A stretch of 64,000 bases of DNA, from positions 62,001-126,000 of the forward strand of contig SADC01000398.1 of NCBI GenBank assembly GCA_004194705.1. The letters run 5' to 3'. Under the pieces are notes generated by a model that saw only the letters and a program-made list of their open reading frames with translations, was not told where the DNA came from and ran no database searches. The stretch comes from Ditylenchus dipsaci. Its lineage: Eukaryota; Nematoda; Chromadorea; Rhabditida; Anguinidae. The position numbers and the translations under genes are program-made. This document shows positions 53,501-63,933 of this stretch, one piece after another. How positions within the stretch are numbered: the stretch's first letter is position 1; each line of letters opens with the position of its first letter.

Positions 53501-56218
53501 CGTCCATTTTTTACTGTTGTGTGTTCTTTGTTGAGATTTTCTTGCTTAGTGAATACAGATACAATTCCTCACTCTGTCGAACTCGTGTGCTGGTGGAGCA
53601 GGTGATTAGTCGTTGGAAGCGTCGATTCCATTGCTTGCACGGGGAACTGTGGATTTCCTTGGAGCGTGTGCCTCAATTCATCATCGCCATTGCTGTTCTT
53701 CATAACATCTGCCGTCTGCGAAGAGTGTCCGATGAGAATGACGAGGAGATGACCGATGACCAGCCACAGGAGGAGCGATATGCCGTGGAAAGAATGAATA
53801 CTGGATCGAACATAAGAATTCAATTGTCAGTCGTTATTTTGGTGGGTAAATAGTGCTGTTTATTGTTGAAGATTCGAATAAATTTGAATAAGGGTGAAGG
53901 TAAAGGTAGGGGTAAAAAGTGGAGGTAAGGGTAAAGATAGAGGTAAGGGTAAAGGTAAAGGTAGGGGTAAAAATTGAAGGTAGAGGTAAGGGTAGAGGCA
54001 GAGGTAAGGGTACGGGTAGAGGTAAGGGTAAAAGTTGAAGGTGAAAAAAGGTAGAGGTAGGGGTAAAAGGTAGAGGTAAAGTAAAAGTTAGAGGTAGGGG
54101 TAAAAGGTAGAAGTAACGGTATTCTTTATCACTACCGCCCTGAAAAAAAAATTTAGTCAAAGCTAGAGGTAGTTATTGTTGGAGGTGGACTGTCTGGATT
54201 GGCGGCTGCTCGTCAACTGCGATCGCTGGGTGCTAAAGTTACTGTATTGGAGGCGAAAGCTAAAGTTGGTGGGCGTATGCAAGATGACTGGAGTCTGGGA
54301 GTTTGTGTTGGATGTGGTGCTCAGTTAATAACGGTAATATATTTAAATTAAAAATTAACAAAAAAAATTTTCATGTTTTTATTAGGGAATCGTCAACAAT
54401 CCCATTGTGCTCATGTGTCATCAAATAGGACTACCTTACAAGTATAACTCACTTTTTGTGCTAAAATGTTTAAACTAAATATTTTTAGACTATTATCGGA
54501 CGAATGTCCATTGCTAGACTCAGAAACTGGCAGACAGGTCTCACCTTTAGCCGATCGCATTGTAGATGAGCACTTTAATTGTATGTTGGACGCCATTGGA
54601 CAGTGGAAAACCACCACTAAAACCACCGACAACAATTTGTTGAGTAAGACATATCAGTTAACTAAAATTTGAACCCTGAAGAGCTTACACTATTCTAGGT
54701 CAGCTCACAAATTTGAACAACAAACTAGTGAAATGTCTAGATTTTAAATGGACAAAGGTTCAGGCACCCAGTTTTAATTTGTTTTAAAATTATTATTCAG
54801 GAATTTGAGCGTCTTTTGCAATGGCAAATAGGAAATGTGGAATTTTCTTGTGGTTAGTTAGTTTAGATCTGAATTTTTTTATTTTTGGTGAGTTTTCAAA
54901 TTCAAGGGGCACAACTATCGGAAGTATCAGCTAGACACTGGTTGCTTATACCTTGTATAATATCGAATTATGGATAAATGTCTTTTCGCAATTCAGGGAT
55001 CAAAACGAATCTGTGGGACAGTTTGCTGGTATCATTAGTATTATTGATAGAGTTGATAGTTTTTTTTACAATATCTGTCATTTAAGGCGCTCATGCCCTG
55101 TTGTCTGAAGGCTCTGGTCAATTGATTAAGCGTTTAGCGGAGGGAAGTGAGACACGCTGCGGTTATGAGGTCGATTAAAATTATTTAGACATATTTGAGT
55201 CAAATATGCTGACTTTAGGTAAATAAATCGATTATTCGCGGTCAAAGAAAACCATAGTTCACTGCTCAAATGGCAAAAAATTCGCGTGTGACAAGGTATA
55301 AAAAAAGTTTTTCCATTTTGTCTAAAAATTTTAGTTATTTTAGGTGCTTTTATGTCTTCCTTTGGCTGTCTACCAAAACAAAATAGTCGAATTTGTTCCT
55401 GAGCTCCCTAGTGAAAAATTTGTGGCATTTAAAAATCTCGGCGCTGGTCTCATCGAAAAGGTTAGTCAGGCTGTAAATATGACCAAATAATAAACGCTCA
55501 AAGGTGGCTGTGCGCTTTCCGAGATGCTTCTGGACTAATCTTTTGAAAGAAGATGGTACTCTTGACTACTTTGGTCATATACCTAAAGACCAGACTGAAA
55601 GGGTCTATTCAACATGTTTTACGACTTTTCTTCAAGAGTACAGTCATTTTCAGCTATTCTGAATATGAAATTTTAATTACCATTCTTAAGTCTTCCAAAA
55701 TGTCAAAACCAGCAATTTGTGCTGATGTCCTATGTTTGTGGAGACTCCGTCCAGCTAGTCAACAATAAAAGTGACGTGGAAGTTGTTGCTGATTTTATTG
55801 AAACTCTTGAAAAGCTATTTCCAGAAGAGGTATAAGAGTCAAAAAATTTTTTTTCGGAAAAACCACTTTTTAGAGCATTCCAAACCCACTGGCTATGTAG
55901 TGACTCACTGGGGTAGAGACAAACACATTGGAATGTCTTACAGCTACTTGAAAGTCGGCGCTTCTGGAGATGACTATGACAGAATGGCTGCTTCAATCGA
56001 TGATAAACTTTATTTTGCTGGAGAAGTAATAACACATTTTATTTGACATTTAAAAAATCCCAAATTTAGTGTACAAACCGTTTCTTCCCACAAACTATGA
56101 CTGGAGCATACATTTCGGCCCTGCGGTTTTATTTTTGTTATATTAGTCTTAATTTTACAAGCATATTTTCAGCGAGACCAGCAAAATTGCAGAATCTTGG
56201 ATGACTGCAAATGCTTAG
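50559..56218 (+). CDS. KDM1B/LSD2-type histone lysine demethylase
   Basis: Flavin amine oxidase that would demethylate H3K4 in the nucleus. Domains in order: N-terminal Cys/His zinc finger ([17 protein letters not shown]); CW-type finger ([17 protein letters not shown], 50780); linker NYDEVGMSP and [22 protein letters not shown] and SWIRM ([24 protein letters not shown]; 51770-52141); FAD domain from 54157 ([32 protein letters not shown]). Then [63 protein letters not shown] and [12 protein letters not shown] to TAG 56218. About 20 short introns. Exons 54157-55169 and 55874-56218 read cleanly. One-base slips occur near 50690, 50745, 50995, 51895, 52075, 55226 (lost A), 55603 (lost G) and 55691. 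A 2 kb PIF/Harbinger element fills the SWIRM-FAD intron. Closest known type: KDM1B (C. elegans amx-1). Intact or pseudogene is undecided. Confidence 0.85.
51409..51732. mobile_element. MITE, TACCGTATTTATTC family, with nested pogo MITE
   Basis: TACCGTATTTATTCTAATAG and exact inverse. Inside lies a pogo-type MITE (51498-51637, CAGCCAACCCTCGATTTAAC to CTAGGGTTGACTG). In an intron of the KDM1B-like gene. Confidence 0.82.
52236..53262. mobile_element. large palindromic element with C/G runs
   Basis: CTATTCCATTGTACCCCCC units, three on the left and three inverted on the right, then long arms (AGTTGGTTTTGGG, CCTTCCCCTCCCAATACAGC). The loop holds a GTCTAAGGTAAGT repeat (52548-52760). Confidence 0.8.
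52548..52760. repeat. GTCTAAGGTAAGT repeat
   Basis: Fourth copy of the 23085-23510 family, in the loop of the preceding palindrome, complete with GC hairpin and CACTCGAAAGTGACTCTGGA. Confidence 0.75.
53521..53853 (+). pseudogene. PIF/Harbinger transposase, C-terminal fragment
   Basis: An open frame with [20 protein letters not shown], where the Glu is the last residue of the DDE triad, then [20 protein letters not shown] and [12 protein letters not shown], the standard end of HARBI1-like nucleases, and an acidic tail ([15 protein letters not shown]). The first two catalytic Asp residues lie outside what remains. No Myb-like partner gene is present. Confidence 0.82.
53890..54120 (+). repeat. 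GGTARR subterminal array
   Basis: About 35 imperfect copies of GGTAAA, GGTAGA and GGTAGG. The complementary array is at the other end and next to the nested palindrome. Not the nematode telomere repeat TTAGGC. Confidence 0.85.
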
Positions 56219-56665
56219 CAAAAATTTTAATACTAAAAATTGACAGCCATGATATTATTTCTTATTGTTTTTTCTCAGGGATTAATTTATTAATTATTGA
56301 TGCGTTAGAATGTCGCTAGAATTATTTACAGCTTCTTACTCCGCTTTGTTTTTTGTGCTATATAATGTTCTGTGTCTGTGAAATTGTATTTTAGTCAGAG
56401 GTCTTGTCAATAGTGTGAAACAAAAATGTAAATAAACGCTGATACACACAAAATAAAACGGCGGTACTGGAATAAACCCACCCAATAATTTAGGCTTAGG
56501 CCCGTAGGCTTAGGCCTAGAGTTAGGCTCAGGGCCTGCATTACTAACAAGGGCTTTCGTACAACTTTTTTCTTCAAAAAATGGGGGTTTTAGGTACCCTC
56601 CAAAGGATATATTCCAGTAGCGTAAAAAACATTATTAGATTCGCAAAATTAGTTTGTGAATTAAG
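56219..56665. other. 3' flank shared by KDM1B-like gene and receptor C
   Basis: Convergent gene ends. AATAAA at 56431-56436 is a likely poly(A) signal for the KDM1B-like mRNA. GGCTTAGGCCYRTAGG-type repeats at 56490-56545. No other gene. Confidence 0.5.
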
Positions 56666-59559
56666 TTAGGTATAGTGACCTGTATGAGCATTTCTCTTAG
56701 ACTGCTTAGACTCTACAGTAACTGCTTTTGATCTTGATCCACGATTCATAATCATTGAGAATTTTTTGAAAACATCAAGGAATACAGAATGCTGCAAAAT
56801 GCTGCATTTAAGCAAATGAGTGTTATTGGAAAAGCTCCAACATATGTGATTACGGACATGCCTGTTATCTGAAAATAATAGTTTTAAGTTATGCTTTGTA
56901 CTTAAGCGTCGTGTCCGTCAAAATCTCTCAGTTGAAAATGGCTATAATTTCTTTTCTATAGAGTCGACTCTCTCCATAGTGATCACTACAAGAAGTTCGC
57001 TCCTAACTAGGGCGCGACACTTTTTTCAACTCAATTTCAAAGGCTTTTGCCAGTTGTCTTCGGCTAGTATAGTCTGAAATTCGGTAAGGATTCCGATTTC
57101 ACCGGTCATTTATGTAAATGGCAGTAGTTTTGCTCAAAAGACCCGCGGCTCTCCCATTTTGTATATTAGGTGATCACTACGGAGAAAGGAATCCTTGCAT
57201 AATTTTGGGAGACTAGCCGAAGACAACTGGCAAAAACCATCAAAAATTTGAGCCAAAAAAGTGTCAGACCTAGGTGGGAACGAACCTTTTTGGTGATCAC
57301 TATGGAAAGAGTCGATTGTATTCAAATATTACCAATTTAAAAAGAGTAGAAGCAAATGCAGGAATAATATCTAGCATTATTTCGGCTGCTAGCATTAGTA
57401 TAACACTCTATTTTTCTGTAAAAATGTATTTAGTTAAGAATTAAATAGTCTAATCATTAACATTCACGATGTTTTTTGAGTTAAGTTGGCGAACAGTGTA
57501 AAAGAAATACATGCTGCAAAGCATGTTGGTACCTAACATACAGTTTTTTATGTACAATTGTGGTAGGTTTCTGTATTTTACTGTAAGACACAAAAAATCA
57601 CTGCATTGCTCCACTGAAAAAAAAACAGCTGAATCAAAATAGTTTCAATGCTAAAATACCTTTTTTCATGTCAAAAGGTAGTTCCAATAGTTCAATCACT
57701 ATAAAAATGTAAAAACGAGAACATAACAGAAAGAACTAGAAAATAGATAATTTGACGAACTCGAAAATGATACATTTTCAAAGATATTAACCGATCCACA
57801 GTAACAAATAGTATTGGAAATGAGTTAGCAAAGCATATGTAAGTCATCGGTAGTAGGCCCGTCCAAAACAATATGTGTGGATTGAAGTTGTTCATACCTG
57901 AACCATTGGTTACCGTAATATCTCTAATAAGGGGCCATGGGGCCTTTTTCAAACCTATTCGGAGGGGGCTTTATTAGAAAGTGGGGTCTTGTTAGAAGTC
58001 GTCTTTCAGGTCTAATTAGGCCTTATTTAAATTACTATGGTTTTTAAGCGCAGTGGTGTGACAAAATTTGAATTGGCTGGGGACACTTTTCTTTGGTCTC
58101 TCACTGTACTCTTTGGAGTCGTTCAAAATAGCTCCAAAGAGTACAGTGAGACCAATGATTGTTTTAATTGTTTAAATTGATTTTTACTTTTAGGCAAGGT
58201 TCGTAATGAAATTTTTTGAAAAAAGACATTTGGGTAAAAATGGGCATTTTGACTATTTTTTAAGAAGAAGGGTCATTTTATCCAGTGCTTATTGCTATTT
58301 GACTAAAAGCTTCAAAAATAAAAAACGATTTTGGGTTCCGAAAAAGGAAAAAATCTTTTTAAAAAGGACGATTATGAACCCTTCTTTTAGGCCATCCAGG
58401 TGGACATCCACCTGGCTAGGTGGTACCTGCACCAGGTATTGAAGTTGGGTGTGTAAAATTGAAATTTTGACTTAACAAGCCAACTCTTCACACAATTTTA
58501 AGTTAGAAATAATGGTTTTTTTATTTACAAGAAATTTTAATGTTTCAGGTTTGAGTTTTTTCGGCTATTTAGGGCGGTTTAGGGTGATTGTGTGGTTTAG
58601 GATGGTTGGGGGTAATTCGGACACAATCTAAAAAGATCAATGCACCTCGATTCTACGTTAAAATCAGTAAAAACAAAAAAAAATCGGCGGAAAGATGACA
58701 GGTGGAAAAAAGTCTCATTCCATTGAACACATCCATTCAACACTAATCACATTGAGAAAAATAGAAAGTAGAAAAAGGTAGGAAACTTCTTAGCAAATCG
58801 GAATTCAAGAAAATAATGCCTTAGCAACTAAATCCTTAGCAAATGGGCGCCTTAACAAAAAAATTCTTAGCAATTTGTCGCTTGGCAAAAGAATCTTGCC
58901 AAAACGACCGCTTAGCAAATCGACCACCTAGCAAAATGCTGCTTAAATTTTGAGGTGCGGCGACGGCTATGGTTTTTTAACCAGGATTAGGGGTGTAATT
59001 TTTATCAGCGAGCTTTTCTCTATGTTATTGCAAAGTATTTTTTTGTGAAATTTTATTTTTTAAAAATTTATGGAATACATTGAAAATTACTTAAAGGGCC
59101 TGACCTCTTCCTACTCGATGGTCCCCCGCCAATTCAAAAATTTTCCCTTGATCATTGGACTTCTGTACGGATTTTTCCGCTAGGTTCTAACAAAACTAAG
59201 CCTAAAATTTGATTTCAGGCTAGTTTTGTTAGAAACGTGGCAGAAAAAATCCGTACAGAAGTCCAATGATCAAGGGAAATTTTTGAATTGGCGGGGGACC
59301 ACCGAGTAGGAAGAGGTCAGGCCCTTTAAAGAAACCCACCTGATCTCCAAAAAGTGACGGTGTACATAAAATACGGAACTGATAAAGCAGAACTTAAGAC
59401 TTGTGTTATTATGTAAATTTTAAATGGCATAGAAAGTTGTTGAACTCTGAGTTTTTTAGGTTTGAATAAAGAACAATAAAGTAAATAAGAGAATAAGCAA
59501 AATGTGATAATTTGGCAAATAAGCGAGAGTATATTTAAAACGAAATTCAATATAGCCAT
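56666..59559 (-). CDS. 7TM chemoreceptor-like protein, copy C
   Basis: Minus-strand exons 59559-59340, 57897-57660, 57613-57468, 57415-57333 and 56868-56666 (TAA). Same exon pattern as copies A and B but much diverged. Exon 1: ILSLICQIITFCLFSYLLY and ITQVLSSALSVPYFMYTV. Exon 2: ILFWTGLLPMTYI and VTVDRLISLKMY, an Asp-Arg motif where A and B have DQ, then ELLELPFDMKK. Exon 3: VEQCSDFLCLTVKYRNLP. Exon 4: IMLDIIPAFASTLFKL. Exon 5: ITGMSVITYVG and a basic tail (MNRGSRSKAV). The frame slips by one base in exons 2 (T-run), 4 and 5 (A-run). Introns 2 and 3 are 46-52 nt. Intron 1 is enlarged by MITEs, and a pogo-type MITE (56959-57320) fills intron 4. Confidence 0.68.
56959..57320. mobile_element. pogo/Tigger-type MITE in receptor C intron 4
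   Basis: GAGTCGACTCTCTCCATAGT and inverse of ACAATCGACTCTTTCCATAG; GTGATCACT and GCCAGTTGTCTTCGGC also pair. Confidence 0.78.
58033..58157. mobile_element. partial hairpin MITE, GGTTTTTAAGCGCAG
   Basis: Left half and centre of the family at 11692-11877; the right end is lost. Confidence 0.6.
58195..58383. mobile_element. hAT-type MITE in receptor C intron 1
   Basis: CAAGGTTCGTAATG and inverse CATAATCGTCC-side ending GAACCCTT, perfect 8-bp duplication CTTTTAGG (58187-58194, 58384-58391). Same family as 2562-2749. Confidence 0.83.
58780..58925. repeat. degenerate CTTAGCAAAT tandem repeat
   Basis: About nine copies of CTTAGCAAAT / CCTTAGCAA spaced 12-20 bp. Similar in design, not sequence, to 15420-15620. 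Confidence 0.6.
59093..59328. mobile_element. palindromic MITE AAAGGGCCTGACCTC
   Basis: Best copy of the family: AAAGGGCCTGACCTCTTCCT and exact inverse; inner CATTGGACTTCTGTACGG arms. Ends 11 bp from the exon 1 donor of receptor C. Confidence 0.87.
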
Positions 59560-60604
59560 TTCAATACTTTAAAAGACACAAATATAAATTAATAATTTAG
59601 GAAGTCTGCCAAAACAATAAATTTTTATACTATTTTGATGTGAAAACTGAAAAAAATTACGCGTGATTTTTTAATTTTTATTATTAAATTTTCACATGTC
59701 TCATTTTATAATGTGAGAATTTTTTTATGAAAACTTTGTTATAGCATTTTTAAAAATGTGTGATTAAATAAAAAAAATCCCACTCGAAAAGACCAATAAC
59801 AAAAATGAGCTGAAAAGTTGTAAAATATTATTACATAAAAAGAGATGTACATGTTTTCGCAAAAGCATTAGCAAAATGTACCAAAAACATTAGATTGGGT
59901 GAATGTTTTCGTCGCACATGAAGTGTTCGCTTGAATAAATCCGTACAAAATGTATTGAACAGGGTTATGCAAAAAAATCTCATAAAAATTTGTTAAATGC
60001 TTGCGCAAATTGAAAAAAAAACGCAAAAATTTATCTTGTCGTTTTAGCCAATATTGAAACATGCTTCTTACACATAAAATTGTTCGACAAAACAGCAACA
60101 GAAAAAACTCGGGCTCTTATGCAAAAGTGAGTACTATCCCATTGTAAGCCCCCCCCCTCGAAAATTTGATTCCAGTATACCTACTCTCCCCCCCCACCCC
60201 GAAAAAAAAAGAAAGAAGAATATACAATGAAATAGCGACCAAAGTGCAAGTTTGATTACCTCTTTGCATGGGCTGTATATGAACATGCAGTCAAGCTAGG
60301 GAAACCGTCGATTGTGACACCGGATTCGTATTCAGCGTGCTCGATTTGCGAAACTTTTGCACTTGTGCTCAGGACTTTTTGAAGGGTTAAGGGGTGGAGT
60401 TTGAAAAGGCATAAAATTCTATAGCTGACCAGCTAATGGTTTTATTAAGTGCAACGTTTCCCAATTTACTTCCAATTGTCGTTGGAAATGGAAATACGAT
60501 GTCGAATTTCAAGTTTTGCTCCAAAAATATTAAAATTTAAAAATCAATTTTCATTGTCTTGAGCAGAATTCATAATTTGACAGTCACTCTGCAATTTTAC
60601 GAGC
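59560..60604. other. upstream of receptor C, no gene seen
   Basis: A+T-rich, with C runs at 60148-60200. No promoter element can be assigned. Confidence 0.4.
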
Positions 60605-61095
60605 TTGTTGTTGTTTTATAAGAAATTGAACGCTGAACATAAATCCGGTTTCAGAATCAAAGGTTTCACTAACCGGGACAAAGTTTTTGAAAGTTTCTGT
60701 GACAGCTTATATACTTACTTCAATTTTTTAAAAAATTTTACTATATTTGATGTCAAAATAACCTTGACATACTGTTCTATCTTTGCAAATAAAGAGTTTG
60801 GCTAGACATTATTTTCACACAAAGTCGTGGCTTTTTTGATGTCAACATAGAGGATTTCGAAAACTTGTTTAATACGGAAATCGAAAATTCTTGCTTTTTC
60901 ACCGGTTCACAGAAGCTTTTACAAAACTTTCGAAAAAACGCAGTTTTTATTGAGCACCCTCTAGAAGGCCTTTTCACGGTATTGAATGCCATTTCCACTG
61001 ATTTTTTCTACTTTTGTCGGACGCTTTACAAAGTGCTTCTTCACATCGTAATTGTTCCCCTATTTGCTCTGTTTCACTACTTGTTGCTGTGTTAG
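60605..61095 (+). CDS. possible membrane-protein exons
   Basis: Frame 60605-60805 (LNAEHKSGFRIKGFTNRDKV) and, after one break, frame 60841-61095 (FDVNIEDFENLFNTEIENSC, ending in a hydrophobic VLLHIVIVPLFALFHYLLLC stop). Low-complexity signals are absent and the end could be a membrane segment. Not recognised. Possibly linked to 62751-63180 across the hAT MITE. Confidence 0.3.
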
Positions 61096-61309
61096 ACATT
61101 AGTCTGCAATTTTTTTTTAATTGTACGTCAAGATAACTGGTACACGTAAAGGGCCTGGTTTTCACTTTTTCAGAAATCCGGACCATATTTCGAATATAGA
61201 ACCCAAAATTGAAATTGTGAACACTGGTCGAGAGTCCACTAAAATTCTTTGTAACAGAAAATTTATCTGCATAAGAACCCTTTGGAGTTTTTTTATAACC
61301 AGGGCCCCA

Positions 61310-62321
61310 AATTCTATGCAAATGCATATTTTTCTGCGGATATGCAAGCAATAGTTATGCAAAAAACGCACTTTTAGCCCTGTTTAAGTACTTTTTTCGT
61401 ACTTTTATGCAGCATGTTTTGCATATTTTCCATTTTTAGTGCATATTTTGCATATTTTGCAATTTTGACGCATATTTTCTGCATATTGTAGAAAATCTCA
61501 GAAATTTTTTGGCTAAAAGATGTTGCAGCATGCCAAATCTCGTCTTTTGTGTATAAATAGTCAATTTCTTAGTTTCCAAAACCAGGACACTTTATTGTCA
61601 AGCGTGTAAGAAAGAGATTTCTTCACTAAATAACCTTTATTGAGGTAGCTAACGTTTCAGTACCGTGCAATTCATATTTTCAGTTAAAGTAGCAAAATAA
61701 CAGTGCAAAGCACCGATTTGGTTTGTAAAAGATATTAATTTCGAAAATCGCGAAATGCACATTGTTTATATTTGCGAGAAGATGCGAAGAAGTGGCAGGA
61801 GTAGAGAACCCCTAAATGTCTCGAAATTGCTTTACAAAATATTTCTTTTTGCAACTTAGCTTGTAAATGGCGGTCAACACTTTTCAAAAATCTTTTTCGA
61901 CTGAAATCCTGCGGCATCTTCATAGGAGCAGAATAGTTTTTTTTAAGCTATGTTCAAATCCTAGGTCAAATGGGACGTCAAATAAATTAAATACTGAAGT
62001 CAAATAAATTAAATCCCTAGGTTAAAACACCTTGCTTCAGCAAAGCCATATGTCAAATTTTGGTCAATTTTTTTGCAAAAAAATTTAGCATTATCCAAAA
62101 AGTATCTTTTAATCATGTATAAGCTGCCAAACCGTTTAAAAGCATCTTTAGAGCAATTTTACGAGATATAGTGATTCTTCACAAATTTTATGCGGTACAT
62201 TTAAAAGGTTAAGTCTAAAAATTATACTGCATATTTTACGTTTTTAGCGCATATTTAAGCATTTTTAGCGCATATTTTATGCGCATATTTCGCATTTTTA
62301 GTGCATAGAATTTGGGCCCTG
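61310..62321. mobile_element. hAT-type element with GCATATTTT array
   Basis: CAGGGCCCCAAATTCTATGC and inverse of CAGGGCCCAAATTCTATGC, perfect 8-bp duplication TTTATAAC (61302-61309, 62322-62329). Inside both ends are repeated GCATATTTTGC / GCGCATATTT units. 1012 bp, no transposase seen. Confidence 0.9.
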
Positions 62322-62750
62322 TTTATAACTAAATGCGCTGCTTATAATTTTTTTTGTCCAAAAACGTTTTTTTCTTTTCTCACTCTTAATTTTACTAGTC
62401 AAAATAAACAAAACAAAAAAAGCTCCCTGGAAATAAATATTCATTGGAAAAGGACTTTGTCCGAAGCCAGACGAGAATATATTCCTACTTTGTTTAACTG
62501 GTTTTGTTGTAAACACTTCTTTTAGTTTCATTTGCATTGCAAATATAGATTATGAGAGAAATTTTGGTAATTTGGTGAGTGAAAATTGTTCGATTTTAAA
62601 ATTTCGCAAATTTGATATTCTGAAATAGTTTTGTAAAAAAGCCATAGCTGAACATCTCTTAAATTCCCTTTTTATCTCTTTTCCCATCTTAACACTGCTG
62701 CAGTCATCACAGAACCTTTTCATTCTTATGAATCACTAGTGATTTTTCAG

Positions 62751-63180
62751 CAGCAAAGGCAGTCAAACTACTCTCACCAAACAACCCTGTTGTCATCAAT
62801 GATCTTGACCAATTATTAGTGCATTGTGTGGTAACACCTTTATTCCAATGAAAGTGCCAACAAGCCCATCAGTTGTAGTAAGTCAGACAAGGGAAACCAG
62901 AGGGAACAGAGAGGATGAATGTTCTGAGATGAAAAGTAACTCTCCCAACCCCATCAATATTCACTTAGCTCAAGTGAATCCTAGAAATTCACTGCCGGCA
63001 ATGAAGCCAAAGTCAGCGTTCATTCTGCTCTTCAATGCTATTATTATAGTAGGATTCGGTAATTTTTATTTTAAATATAAAGCGCCACCAAAAACATTTA
63101 GCGAAAAAAATTTAGTCGTTTTCTCCCATGCTTTTTCTGACTTTGCAAAAAAAGCCCAGTCAGCTTTAGTGAGATTTTGA
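62751..63180 (+). CDS. possible small membrane protein
   Basis: After a TTTTTCAG acceptor (62750) the frame KAVKLLSPNNPVVINDLDQL is open; after one slip the frame from about ATG 62848 (MKVPTSPSVVVSQTRETRGN) runs to TGA 63180, 110 aa. It has a polar N-terminal half, one membrane segment (SAFILLFNAIIIVGFGNFYF) and a basic-aromatic tail. Codon use looks coding but no family is recognised. Confidence 0.35.
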
Positions 63181-63315
63181 CACATCATTGACTATAGAAA
63201 TTTTTGGTTTATTTTATGATAAATTCTGCAGTTATCGGCGGAGCAAAAAATGACTCAGGATGGGTGGGTGTTTTCGCTAAGCCAGAAAAAAGGAAGGTGT
63301 TTTGGAGGCGCGTTA

Positions 63316-63933
63316 GTCAACTCTTGATTTAAGGACACTCAGGGACCGACCAAAGTTCATTCCCACCTTAGGTCCGACACTTTTTACCCCGATTTTTTAA
63401 AATTTTTTCAGTTCTATTTTGACAGTCTGGTCCCAAATATGGCAAGGACTCCAATTTTGCCGATTTTTTTTTCAGAGACTCAAAATTCTTTCTTCTAAAA
63501 AAGCAAAAACTCGATTTAAGGACAAGATTTTTCAAAAATTCAAGTTTTTGCTTTTTAAAAGAAAAACTTTTGGATTTCTGAAAAACGATTGGCAAAATCA
63601 TAATCATTGCGATATTTGGGACCAGACTGTCAAAACACAACTGGCAAAAAAATTAAAAAATCGGGCTAAAAAAGTGTCGTCCCAAGGGGGGAACGAACTT
63701 CTGTCCTTAAAAGACCATGGTTTTTGCGCGCAGTGGCATGACAAAAATTTGAATTGGCGGGGGACACTTCTCTTTTCTTTCTCACTGTACTCTTTGGAGT
63801 AATGTTGAACGACTCAAAAGAGTAGAGTGAGAGACCAAAGAGAAGTGTCCCCGCCAATTCAAATTTTTGTCATGCCATTGCGCGCAAAAACCATGGTCCT
63901 TTAAATCGAGTGTCCTTAAATCGAGAGTGGACT
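63316..63933. mobile_element. pogo/Tigger-type MITE with nested hairpin MITE
   Basis: AGTCAACTCTTGATTTAAGG and inverse of CAGTCCACTCTCGATTTAAG next to TA. Inner arms pair (AGTGTCGGACC-type, ATATTTGGGACCAGACTGTC). A hairpin MITE (63708-63903) is nested near its right end. Confidence 0.78.
63708..63903. mobile_element. hairpin MITE, AAAGGACCATGG family, copy 2
   Basis: TTAAAAGACCATGGTTTTTG and inverse; nearly identical to 11692-11877 in GGACACTTCTCTTT and ACTCTTTGGAGT. Confidence 0.85.

Larger units (their letters stand above)
52175..54134 (+). mobile_element. PIF/Harbinger element in KDM1B-like intron
   Basis: TAGTGATAAAGAAT and inverse ATTCTTTATCACTA, flanked by CCG on both sides (a 3-bp duplication fits PIF/Harbinger). 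Just inside are arrays of GGTARR-type units (52187-52220, 53262-53420, 53890-54120). It contains the transposase remnant at 53521-53853 and a large nested inverted repeat (52236-53262). Confidence 0.78.

Noticed and set aside
53890..54120. Interstitial telomere
   Set aside because: The unit is GGTARR, not TTAGGC or TTAGGG, and it is confined inside a Harbinger element.
60974..61371. Minus-strand frames of 69-125 aa
   Set aside because: Antisense to a better plus-strand frame and running into a hAT terminal repeat.
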